Assembly: GCF_003073045.1 (NCBI RefSeq)
Contig: NC_037591.1
Location: 24,461,319 to 24,525,318, forward strand
Length of the DNA stretch: 64,000 nucleotides
Source: Pomacea canaliculata
Lineage: Eukaryota > Mollusca > Gastropoda > Architaenioglossa > Ampullariidae
Reading direction: 5' to 3'
Position numbers and translations under genes: made by a program. Below are positions 55,457 through 64,000 of the stretch, piece by piece. Numbering within the stretch: position 1 is the first letter of the stretch; each line of letters starts with the position of its first letter. The notes beneath the pieces were generated by a model that searched no databases, was not told where the DNA came from, and was given only the letters and a program-made list of their open reading frames with translations.

Positions 55457-55964
55457 TTAATGTCCATTTTGATGAAAATATCTCTGTCACACACAAGCTG
55501 AACTTGTACACTTCTACACGCACTCACTCATTCAGCTGTGACATTTGCGCATTCTTAAACAAAGACAACACTAAATCTGTCTCTACACAGGCCCTGTCAA
55601 AATTTAATAAAACTATTATCCAACACACTAAACGTTCTTCTTAAAGAAAATTTCACGTCCCCACATTCACCCTCCACTGCACATACTATCTGTAACTGAA
55701 TCTAAAAAAATTGTCAATTTCTTCCCATTTAAAGTCAGCGGCAGTCGCCATAAACCTTTTTACTCACAGTCTGAGATTTGACGTTCCTCGAAGGTAAATC
55801 CAGAGACAACAGTTTTCTTGTTGCTTCCAAATAAATTGAATCTTTCGCTGAAGTCGTCCTGAAAAGGTCGGTACGATGCAAACTTTCGCAAGTCGTGGCT
55901 GAGCACTGACTCTCGGGTCAGTATTCAGTTATGTCAACGGGAGACGGACACCACCCTTGGGGGG

Positions 55965-56147
55965 GGGGGGAATTGGTGTTTTACGCCGTGTCAGCAACTA
56001 AGACTATATTACGGCAAGCAGCCAGCCCTGTAAACAGATGCCACGTGCAGAGAAAGAACAGCGTGCCTGAGATGAGAAATGAACTCAGGGCAGCCAACCT
56101 TCACTGTATTGGTGACAGGCGCTAACCGTTGCGCCACCGGGCCGCAT
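55965..56147 (-). mobile_element. tRNA-derived SINE, copy A
   Basis: The minus-strand head reads ggtggcgcaacggttagcgc (A box) with a B-box-like gagttcatttctc. The body ends gacacggcgtaaaacaccaa, then a C run. Flanking repeats gacaccacccttggggg / gacacccccctggggg are an imperfect target duplication. Confidence 0.75.
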
Positions 56148-56625
56148 GACACCCCCCTGGGGGAAGCAGTGCAACTCTCGTGGCTCCCCGTCGAAGTCTC
56201 TCAGTCAGGTGCCTCTTCTGGGGGACAGGCATCCAAGGTTCTCACATCAGCTCTAGGGTCGACGACGCTGCAGCTAGCGTAGACGCTTCCTCTTGAACAG
56301 AGCTCTCGTTTCTGCTATCTTGATAATGGCCGACTCGCTGTGTAGTCCAGTCCCGCCTTTCTTTCAGTTAGAGTGTCCCGGCACTTCCAGTCTCTCTTTG
56401 CAATGAAGGCCCCGAAGGTTGGCGACTGCTCGCTATAAATTCGTATTCCTAACTCCTCTAGAACATTCTCTCGCAAAAACTAGCTCACATTCAACCGGCC
56501 CGTGCAACCCGTTTTGCCGGCACAATACAGCTCACTACAATTCCGTGCATCCTTCATATCTTTCATTCATCTTGTCATCTGTCTGTGACAATCTCTCTAC
56601 GAAAAAGGATCACGGACCTGCTCGA
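56148..56625. other. Unassigned sequence inside the LINE
   Basis: GC-moderate sequence between the SINE and the resumed LINE endonuclease. I see no recognisable gene or repeat ends. Confidence 0.3.
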
Positions 56626-56718
56626 TATCTTCCATTTCACCCAGTCTGTGACTGAGACCAAGCACATAAAAAATCATGTCCTGGATTGGGTGGTGCACAG
56701 ACCTGTTTAGTCTCTACT

Positions 56719-56997
56719 GAGTTTAGTCTCTACTGACCTTGTACAAGAGATGTTGAAAGTGATGCCCGGCTGTGTCAATACACCTTTGTGACCGTCGCTG
56801 AGATACTGCGAGTGTTGTTCTTCAGGTCATCTAGTATTTGTGGATTATCTGCTTTCACGTTGCCCCACAGGTAAAAGTCACAGGTGGTTAGGTCCAGTGA
56901 ACTCGGAGGCCACAAACTTTTCACTGTGTTCCCACGTTTCCAGTTTGTCACCAGTCTTCGGTGGTCCCTATATGATGATATTGTTTCGTCGTGACCT
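56719..56997 (-). mobile_element. Mariner/Tc1-type transposase 3' relic, copy B
   Basis: The minus strand reads LVTNWKRGNTVKSLWPPSSL, DLTTCDFYLWGN and VKADNPQILDDLKNNTRSI without the frame break of copy A. Only the C-terminal third is present. It starts directly after the LINE endonuclease end and abuts an ORF1-like fragment. Confidence 0.78.
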
Positions 56998-57183
56998 TCC
57001 TTCTAAATCGTCTTCTAGTCTCATTTTGAGCTCCATGTTATATTTTCTCGGTTCATTGTTTTCTTTTTTGAGAGATTTCATTCTGATCACCATATCCTTA
57101 TCTTCAAGGGAGGCAATCCAAACGCTCATAGGGTTTACATTTTCGTTTATTTTGTCAATCTTGGGGTTCATTTTGGATTTCAA
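56998..57183 (-). mobile_element. LINE ORF1-like coiled-coil fragment
   Basis: The minus strand reads LKKENNEPRKYNMELKMRLE followed by DDLEGRSRRNNIII. The LE.RSRRNNI motif at the end of a coiled coil is typical of ORF1-type proteins of L1/Tx1-like elements. Truncated on both sides. Confidence 0.5.
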
Positions 57184-57598
57184 CTCTTTTAAAATAAACT
57201 TACCACATCTTTTGAAGTGGACTCCTGTTTAGAGGCTTGCGAAGTTCAGGTCCATTATTATTTTAGTTTGTCTTGTCTGGAGAAGGACTGACAACACTTC
57301 CTTTAGCAACACTGGTATTACTTATTACTCTGTAATAATATGATTTATTGTTTGTTTTAGTTGTCTTGGGTGGCCCAGAGCTCAATATCATCAGACTGTA
57401 GAAATAAAGTAGCGATGGTGAAAGTCAAGATGAAAGAGTGTCAGACCATTCAGTCACAGTATTCTAACGGTGCGTTGCTTGACCTTTGCGGGTCTGCACA
57501 TGAAGTGAACAAACACCACCGTGAAACATCCGCAACAAGCATGAAACAACAAAGTACTGACTGGCATGTTTCCTCCATCCACAACATAAATGACTTAT
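57184..57598. other. Unassigned plus-strand open stretch
   Basis: An open frame at 57361-57600 (VKVKMKECQTIQSQYSNG...) has no recognisable domain and no supporting paralogue in the window. Treated as non-coding. Confidence 0.3.
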
Positions 57599-57611
57599 AA
57601 CTACTTTTGCA

Positions 57612-57924
57612 CCGTAACCTCCCTCGTGGGCCCACATGAGCCCCTTCTGGCAACAGTGAAGCGCAAGCTCGCCTGGTTCGGTCACGTCACCCGCCACAAC
57701 ACCCTGTCCAAGACGATCCTACAAGGAACCCTCGAAGGGAGCCGTCGTCGTGGTCGTCCGAGGAAAAGCTGGGTCACCAACATCAAAGAATGGACCGAAC
57801 GCGAGATGCCAGACCTGCTCTCATCTGCTCAAGACAGGAGCGGGTGGAAAATTCTGTCTGTTGCTGCTGCCGGACGGTCCCCCCTACGCCCGGACCGGGC
57901 TTGGGACTGACCTGACCTGACCAG
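57612..57924 (+). mobile_element. 5'-truncated LINE insertion with target duplication
   Basis: Flanked by aactacttttgca at 57599-57611 and 57925-57937. Encodes an RT C-terminal tail: VKRKLAWFGHVTRHNTLSKT, ILQGTLEGSRRRGRPRKSWV, KEWTEREMPDL, ending at a stop in ttgggactgacc. The 3' end is a short tgacc repeat (ctgacctgacctgacc) rather than poly-A. A young, clean insertion. Confidence 0.88.
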
Positions 57925-57937
57925 AACTACTTTTGCA

Positions 57938-58266
57938 ATTAGTGACAAAAACTAGATGTTTGCAACATGGAACCTTCTTCCATGAGTACTGCTCACTTAA
58001 CGTGTTTTGTGGAATTTTTCATTAACTCCAAATGGTGAATAGGAATGGACATTAACAGTTCCCAAACTCTAATAAGTAACACATGCATATATACATCATA
58101 TATTCAGCGAGAAAATCCCATCTTGGTATATTTTTGTTATTGATGAAACCATATCAAACTTAAGGCTAATGCCTTCTCTGGTGCTTATGGTACTTGACAA
58201 AAATAAATCTACGTAGATGTGTAGACTTCTTACTTCGGATATTCCCGATTTTATCTTTTAGGTCGT
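57938..58266. other. Intergenic remnant of array flank
   Basis: No gene. 58090-58250 resembles 8940-9110 above TRIM copy 1. Confidence 0.4.
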
Positions 58267-58281
58267 TGACGGGGGCGGGGG

Positions 58282-58450
58282 GGGGGAATTGGTGTTTTAC
58301 GCCGTGTCAGCAACTAAGGCAAGCAGCCAGCCCTGTAAACAGATGCCACGTGCAGTGAAAGAACAGCGTGCCCGAGACGAGAAATGAACTCTGGGCAGCA
58401 AACCTTCACTGCATTGGTGACAGGCGCTAACCGTTGCGCCACCGGACCGC
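58282..58450 (-). mobile_element. tRNA-derived SINE, copy B, with target duplication
   Basis: Same family as 55965-56147 (ggtggcgcaacggttagcgc head, gacacggcgtaaaacaccaa body). Flanked by tgacgggggcggggg at 58267-58281 and 58451-58465, a perfect 15-bp duplication. Confidence 0.85.
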
Positions 58451-58465
58451 TGACGGGGGCGGGGG

Positions 58466-59577
58466 ATGTGAAGTGTTAGAAACCTCACTTTTCTCGGGAC
58501 CAGCTTCATGCGAGGGCGGTGTCCATCTCCTCTCCCTATTGCCTTAACTTCATGAACCCTATGGAGTGAGGTACCCACTAGCAACAGGTGGTCGACTGGG
58601 CGAAGATTGTGGTGCAATACCTGTCTTATGACTCCACGCCGATTAGTAGATCCCTCCCCTGGAAATTCGCAATGTTAGTAAACGCATTCCGAGCGAAGAT
58701 TTTGAGGGGCACCTTTACCACATTTTCAGTGTGTTCTTATTACATCCCACAGTGTAAAGTAGCAAAACGACAAGCTATAATGATACCTTAATGTACATCT
58801 TGTCGCTATACCAATGAAAGACATGCTGCTAGAGCAGTATAAGTCAAAGTATTTATGGCTATGTTGACTTAGACACACCTAGTCAAGCAAGTGAGCGCTA
58901 CTTATTTCATCTTGTTGACTCTCGTTTACTTTCACTCTGTGATGGTTAGTCTACACGTCTCATATCAAGCTCGAATTTTTAAAAATGGCAGGAATGCAAG
59001 TCGTGTACAAAATCTTACAAAATATTCTCATATTTAGTACACATACTAACAATAATTATAATCTTTACTGCTTGAACTTACCTCTATCAAATGTGAAGAC
59101 TCGTTTCTAATGTTCTTCCCCTTTGCCTTGGTCACTAGTTCACTAGTTGATTACCTCCATGAAGATTCGGTGTACTGCAAAAGCACAGCTGTCAATCCTG
59201 TTTTCAAGAAATACCGAGGCCCTAGTCAGTGGTAGCTAAGTAAATAAAGTTTGGCCAGACTTGTACACAGGTCGTTGCTGCCCTTGTTACTTCCGTCTTT
59301 CCCCTCCAATCATTTCCATTTTGTTATCAGGTAGTCACGAGTTGTTATACGTGGCGCACAAAAGGTGAGACGGGCTGATCACACTCTCGACACCTCTACC
59401 AACTCACACCGGGATTTACGTACGCGCACACTTACACTAAATTGATGAAGAAAGTTGTTAATAATCGAGAGTATTTCAAAAAATTTAGAAAATGAAACAA
59501 TGTCAGATATGACCGTTCTCTATAGGCGTCCCGTTATTTCTCTATCCCTCATTGCCTTAACTACTACACACAGCACA
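58466..59577. other. Intergenic region above the orphan RING fragment
   Basis: 58466-58620 looks like the body of another repeat (cctatggagtgaggtaccca). 58620-58760 resembles the array flanks near 4560 and 24270. The rest shows nothing I can name. Confidence 0.4.
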
Positions 59578-59856
59578 CTACACTCGTGTAACATATATTC
59601 GCCACTCATCTTTCCACACAAAAGTCTCTTGCCACGTGGAGGGCCCTCCGATATTGCAGACGTCGTATCCTCCGTAGATCGTAGCGGCCTTCGTCACGAG
59701 CGCTGAGACTCTGGCATCGACGTGTGTCACCACGTGTCTCGTCCTCACCTCCTCTAGACACTCTAGACAGAAGGTGTGATGACAGGGCAGAAACCTCGGT
59801 GACCTGTAAACTTCTGTGCAGACTGCACACGTCATGTTATCCTGTGTAGCAGCCAT
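59578..59856 (-). pseudogene. Orphan half RING exon (TRIM copy 8)
   Basis: Homology to exon 1 covers only 59750-59856: MAATQDNMTCAVCTEVYRS, PRFLPCHHTFCLECLEE, that is six of the eight RING ligands. It then runs into unrelated sequence; the open frame continues to 59578 without a known domain. No B-box and no propeller exon lie downstream. Its upstream flank is the partner of the 15-19 kb segment. Confidence 0.85.
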
Positions 59857-61644
59857 GTTTGATGTGTGGATATCTCGCTGCTAAGCAGGTTATCAACTGG
59901 TTTATTCGCAAGCTATCCATGATAAAAATCATGGAATAAAGTGGTAGAAAACAGTTAATTTTTGAAATTTAATATGCGTTTTCTGCCTGCAAAAGAACTT
60001 CTCTAGCCTTTATGTTAAGTGGTATAGTTTTTTCTTTCTTCTCATAATCAGTTTAGTGTCTTGTACTTGTACTTATCTGTATCTCAAGCTTTCCAAAATC
60101 ATTTTATAATAGTTTTTACCGTGATTTTTAGATGTATGTCTGTTTCTCCAGTAATTTACATACCACTACCGAAGAAGTCAACATTTTTGGCACTTTTCTC
60201 TAGTAGTCCCCCCCTCCTCTCTCTCACACACACACATACACAATCAAGCGTGAATACTGAAAAACATTTCTGTTTTAACGTTTATTATAACTGTCAAAAG
60301 AAAGCTATTCTATGGAAGATCATTAAGTAAAGCCCTCCTGGCGGGTAGTACAGTAAAACCTCTGTATTAAGATTAGGTATAATCCATCGAAATCACCTTT
60401 TCTTACTCCTAACAGGCAGATAAACCAGTCTGCTTTTATTCCTCAAGCCATGGCTTCAAACACCTGTGCAGTTCAGACAGAAGTTTAGGTTTTGAGCATC
60501 AATGAACGAGTAAATATCAATAATATAAAGAAAAAAATTAGCAATTTAGAGTTTTAAGAGACTTTTAGAGCTTTTTTTAGAGTTTTAGAGTTAAGAATTT
60601 AGAGTTAGGCTTGTTATCAACAGGAAAAGAAAAAAAAATACATGTAATCGGAGTTACCGGTTTAACCTTCATGTCTGCAAGACGTACACAAGATTTGTGT
60701 GTGTGTGTGTGAGAGTGTGTGGGAACCAGTATTATATTTTTTGGAAAGCAAATCTTTAGTAAGATTTTTGCCCTTGATAGTTTTATCAACTATCTTTGTC
60801 AAAACCGTTAGCTTATCCATCATCTGACTGACCTGATAACACTACAATGGATCATAATACACACACAGTATCTATTTGTTTATCCATACATTGTGTTTAG
60901 CCATCACAGGTGACCGTTGTGACGTTTCATTCATTTTTCGAGCCGTTTGTGTCTTGGAAATCATTCGATCCTCCAGCCGCTGCCAGACACAAAGCTTTTT
61001 TCTGCATGAGTTCTCCAGTCACTTTTCTTTGTCTTTCTCTCACTCGATTAGTACCGCCTCTCGATTCCGCCATGTTGTACGGTAAGTAACCCTGGGTTAG
61101 AGCAATCAGAGGTTTGTAGATGTACATACCTATGGACCAACAGATTCAGGTCAGTGCTCTGGGGCAGGCAGAGAGGAATCTGCGTAGGAGCCAGCGCTTT
61201 TAATTAATATGCTAATTAGGCTCCTAATTAATCCCCGTGGGGGCTAAGAGAGGCCTGAACAGATCATTACGTGTACTGAGGTAGAAAATCATATCTGTAC
61301 TGTAAACAGTTGACAAGTAATCTTTTATGAAATGTAAGATATTAAGATATTAAAATAATACTCAGGTATTAATGTTTCTCTTTCATTTCTAAAGTAATCA
61401 CAAACTAGAATGTTGTTCAATATCACAAGCTTTAGTTAGCATGGTGCAGTTAGGATCTCAGTAAACTACACAATCACTGTGTGAACTCAAAGAATTGTTA
61501 TTTGAAATTCTTAATTCGTAATAGGATGATATTGTTTTCACATGAGAAAGAGGCTTAATAATATTTCAGTCGAATAGACATTCCTTTCATACAATTCAAA
61601 GCACTATTATTTGGGTATACATGTCTAATAAACATTTACTTAAC

Positions 61645-62170
61645 TTATTTAAGCCAGTGTGTATAAATGTTTATATCGCCCTGTTGGTCTAAAATCCACG
61701 ACAGCCTTGAACTATTCAATAATTTTTTTTCAATTGCAATAACATGATCTGAATTGGTTGTAATAGTGGAAAACAAGTTGTAAGTAACCCGATAACCAAT
61801 ATTAGAAAATTTCGGTACATTCGAAAAATTAACTAATTCATATCGACAACAGCCTCGTAATTTGTGCAATAACATAAAACTAAAACCTACTAAACTCCTA
61901 AAGTACCGTTTACAAGGAATTTTGTTGTTCTTGGTAAAAATAGAAAATACTCATAGCAGCATAAGTATAATGTTATATGATGATTACAATTACCAAAACT
62001 CACACTTTACAAAGATATGATAATATAGGCGCAATGTTCTTAGAAAATAATCCCACCTGTACGTCTGCAGTAAGTAAAAGTTTAGACATGATCATAGGAG
62101 TGAGAACATTGCCTGATGTGCTCGACCATGTACAATTGTACGTTGTTCAAGCCAGTGATAACTGATGGTT
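61645..62170 (-). mobile_element. LINE reverse-transcriptase C-terminal relic, duplicate copy
   Basis: Paralogue of 17305-17845 within the duplicated 4-kb segment. LNSVITISYHWLEQRTIVH and a decayed LLHKLRGCCRYELVNFSNV region are readable on the minus strand. It is more broken than the first copy. Confidence 0.55.
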
Positions 62171-63014
62171 ATGACTGAGTTTAACACCTACAAATAATAA
62201 GTCAATTATTACTTTGATATTTTCCTATTAAACAAGCGTTTTACATATTTTCCCTCTGGGCACACTAACATACAATTCCACTTGGCACAATGTCCTGGCA
62301 CAACAGTGAGAGCGTCCTGTAAATATTTTCAGATTCAGAACATATTAGTGTCATCAGCTTACAAAACTAGGAACATCTGATACAGACTTTCTACATCATT
62401 ATTATATATTTTGACACCAATTGCTATTCATGAAAAAGATTGCAGATCAATAATGTTCCTGAACAAATAGGACTTTAAATCATTTAAAAACAAAGCTAAA
62501 CCAATGGCCATTGAGTTCACCTTGCCGTACAATAACCTGAACAGTATTGGGTTACCCTAAAGCAAGATTTGGCCTTGATGTGCATATTTTTTGTGGCTTG
62601 AAAAAATATCCTCTAATATCTACGTTAAACAATGTTTAATAAGAAATGTTCTTATAAAATCTTTCATAGTCAATAAATGCACAAAAAGACGTTTCTTTCT
62701 CTTTAACAAGATGTTTGTTATACTATGTAAACAAATGATCAAGTGTGGTCCGACTTTCTAGTTAAAAAGAACAACACATCTAGCACTAAACTCCCTCACA
62801 CTATTACTATGTGAAGTTACCTAATTTGTATTTACATCAGTCTTTGACACGTATTGCCAATTGATCGTCATTCTTCTATGTTACGATCAGATCGCCATCT
62901 TTATTTGCTGTGACATCAATTTTGTGAGATATTTCAGAAATTCGTTTGCCAGACTATTTCGACTTTGAGCGACACAAGTCTTCAAAGTAAAGTCATATCT
63001 TGATTTATAGTTAT

Positions 63015-63579
63015 TGTCGCATGTAGCAACCGATCCAATCACTCTTCAGTACAAAACAAACGACATACACACGTGAGATCACTACAAATACACGTTTAAT
63101 AATAATAAAAAAAGAAACAAAACAAAACAAAAACAACAACAACAAATGATATAAAAGGAACAAGAGAGGAAACAAAAAAAAAACAAAAACAAAAAACAAA
63201 AAAAAAAAACAAAAAAAAAAAAACCGATGGGTCGAGGACAGAAGGGGACACCTACATCTACCACGCACTACTCCCTCCCTTCTCCATTCGTACCCTGAAA
63301 TATCACTCGAATGTTCACAAACATATGCCTCACAGATAAACGTTGCTCCGTTCTATCAACGGATTCTCACAGTTCAGGAAGGCTCCGTTCTCACAACGGA
63401 ATTCCTTTCCCCGCCCATCCTTTCTCCCTGGTGACCGCTCTCCTTCTGTTTCTTTCTTTTCCTTTTTCCCCGCCAAAAAATGTCACAAAACAAAATTGCG
63501 TCAGATTACAGTGAAGCAGCAACCCCCTCCTCCCCTCTAGAACTAAAGCTCGAGCTGAGCCAGCATGCGACACGTGACA
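63015..63579. mobile_element. Solo LTR fossil, 565 bp, with 5-bp target duplication
   Basis: Begins tgtcgcatg, ends gcgacacgtgaca (TG...CA), and is flanked by gttat at 63010-63014 and 63580-63584. Copy A of the segment (near 18675-18685) has the empty site, agtcatgatt. Contains A-rich tracts at 63100-63225. No coding interior; it postdates the segmental duplication. It shares termini with the LTR-like repeats beside genes 4-7. Confidence 0.6.
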
Positions 63580-63880
63580 GTTATGATTAATTATTTGCCG
63601 TCGAAAATTCCTTGAAATATTCATTTTCAAAACAGTATGGAAACATTTTCCGCGATGCAGACCTGTGGTGTAGGCTCGACTGTAAGTAAAAATATTCTTG
63701 AGGAGACCAAAGTTCTGAGCGGAATACGCTTAAAACTACCATGTCATTTTGTTACTGCCCATGTCTCTCTGTTTAACAAAATACAATTAATGCATGTTGT
63801 TCGATACATACAGCACGATAGTTATCAGCACAAATTTCAATTTTTAAATAAACGGTTTTTCTGACAAAAAAACAAAACAA

Positions 63881-64000
63881 AAAAAAAAAAAAAAAAAAAA
63901 CGACAGGTGTTACTCCAATGTAATTTTTAAGAACACAGACACTACTTTAAACATTTATTTTATGAAAAAATAACCTCAGTTGGCAACAGCAATTCTTATA
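63881..64000. other. Poly-A tract and window end
   Basis: A long A run at about 63868-63900, followed by AT-rich sequence resembling 18966-19020. No gene. Confidence 0.5.

Larger units (their letters stand above)
54096..56715 (+). mobile_element. Rearranged LINE relic with nested insertions
   Basis: RT motif A region (54108-54300: LSAALDMMDHSLLLHRLH), then an endonuclease domain (DNDLNIMLLAETCLKYRGDE; AVIFKTSLVSHLALCTDLPF; VSHL..ARLSLPKREVPLMCLYR). The EN frame is interrupted at VVVGHF by a TTAA-flanked element and resumes as NVHFDENISVTHKLN at 55459. Its end appears near 56630-56712 (FHFTQSVTETKHIKNHVLDW, VVHRPV). Further material, including a SINE, lies between. EN is fuller here than in the 40- and 46-kb copies. 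Confidence 0.75.
59795..63880. repeat. Segmental duplication, copy B (partner ~15040-18965)
   Basis: Collinear with copy A from the RING remnant to a poly-A-rich end near 63870. Copy B lacks about 450 bp present near 16560-17000 and carries an LTR fossil at 63015-63579. Confidence 0.8.

Noticed and set aside
57361-57600. Open frame VKVKMKECQTIQSQ...
   Set aside because: Composition is unremarkable, no domain, no paralogue; it ends at a LINE target site.

Overview
The window is eukaryotic genomic DNA: spliced genes, long AT-rich intergenic stretches, SINEs, LINE relics and many DNA transposons. The gene content (a local expansion of RING/B-box/propeller E3 ligase genes), the tRNA-derived SINEs and the LINE types fit a lophotrochozoan, most likely a mollusc and perhaps a gastropod. 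This placement is inference; no single diagnostic gene was seen.

The main content is a tandem array of TRIM-like genes, all on the minus strand, between about 6.4 and 59.9 kb. Each unit has a RING + B-box exon of exactly 516 nt (172 codons), a phase-0 intron of about 0.5-3 kb, and a second coding exon of about 1.2 kb. The second exon holds the rest of a coiled coil and an NHL-like beta-propeller. Eight RING exons and seven propeller exons are visible. Genes 3 (19584-21873), 4 (26743-31528), 5 (37277-39565) and 7 (51286-53570) look intact and would give proteins of about 573-579 aa. Gene 6 (44123-46187) has lost its last ~75 codons through a deletion. Genes 1 (6447-8449) and 2 (11695-15102) are damaged in or around the first exon, and gene 8 (59578-59856) is an orphan half RING exon. 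A conserved splice acceptor ~70 nt upstream of each ATG points to a further non-coding 5' exon.

Region by region: 0.5-2.8 kb (+) holds a decayed DUF4806-like gene. 3-6.4 kb is AT-rich flank with a hairpin and a 3'-UTR relic. 6.4-15.1 kb holds TRIM copies 1 and 2, the latter interrupted by a hAT-like element. 15.1-19.5 kb is a ~4 kb segment repeated at 59.8-63.9 kb. 19.5-21.9 kb is gene 3. 22-26.7 kb holds LINE relics, an LTR-like fossil and a minisatellite. 26.7-31.5 kb is gene 4, whose intron carries a nearly whole MULE transposon with a clean target duplication. 31.5-37.3 kb holds an orphan 3'-flank relic. 37.3-53.6 kb contains three near-identical ~7 kb units (genes 5, 6, 7). 53.6-59.6 kb is a nested transposon graveyard: a LINE interrupted by a TTAA-flanked piggyBac-like element, SINEs, mariner relics and a 5'-truncated LINE.

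The genes form one paralogous family rather than a pathway. Shared inserted elements order the duplications: the intronic SINE and the rearranged LINE predate the gene 4-7 units; the MULE, the gene 6 deletion and the LTR at 63.0 kb came after.
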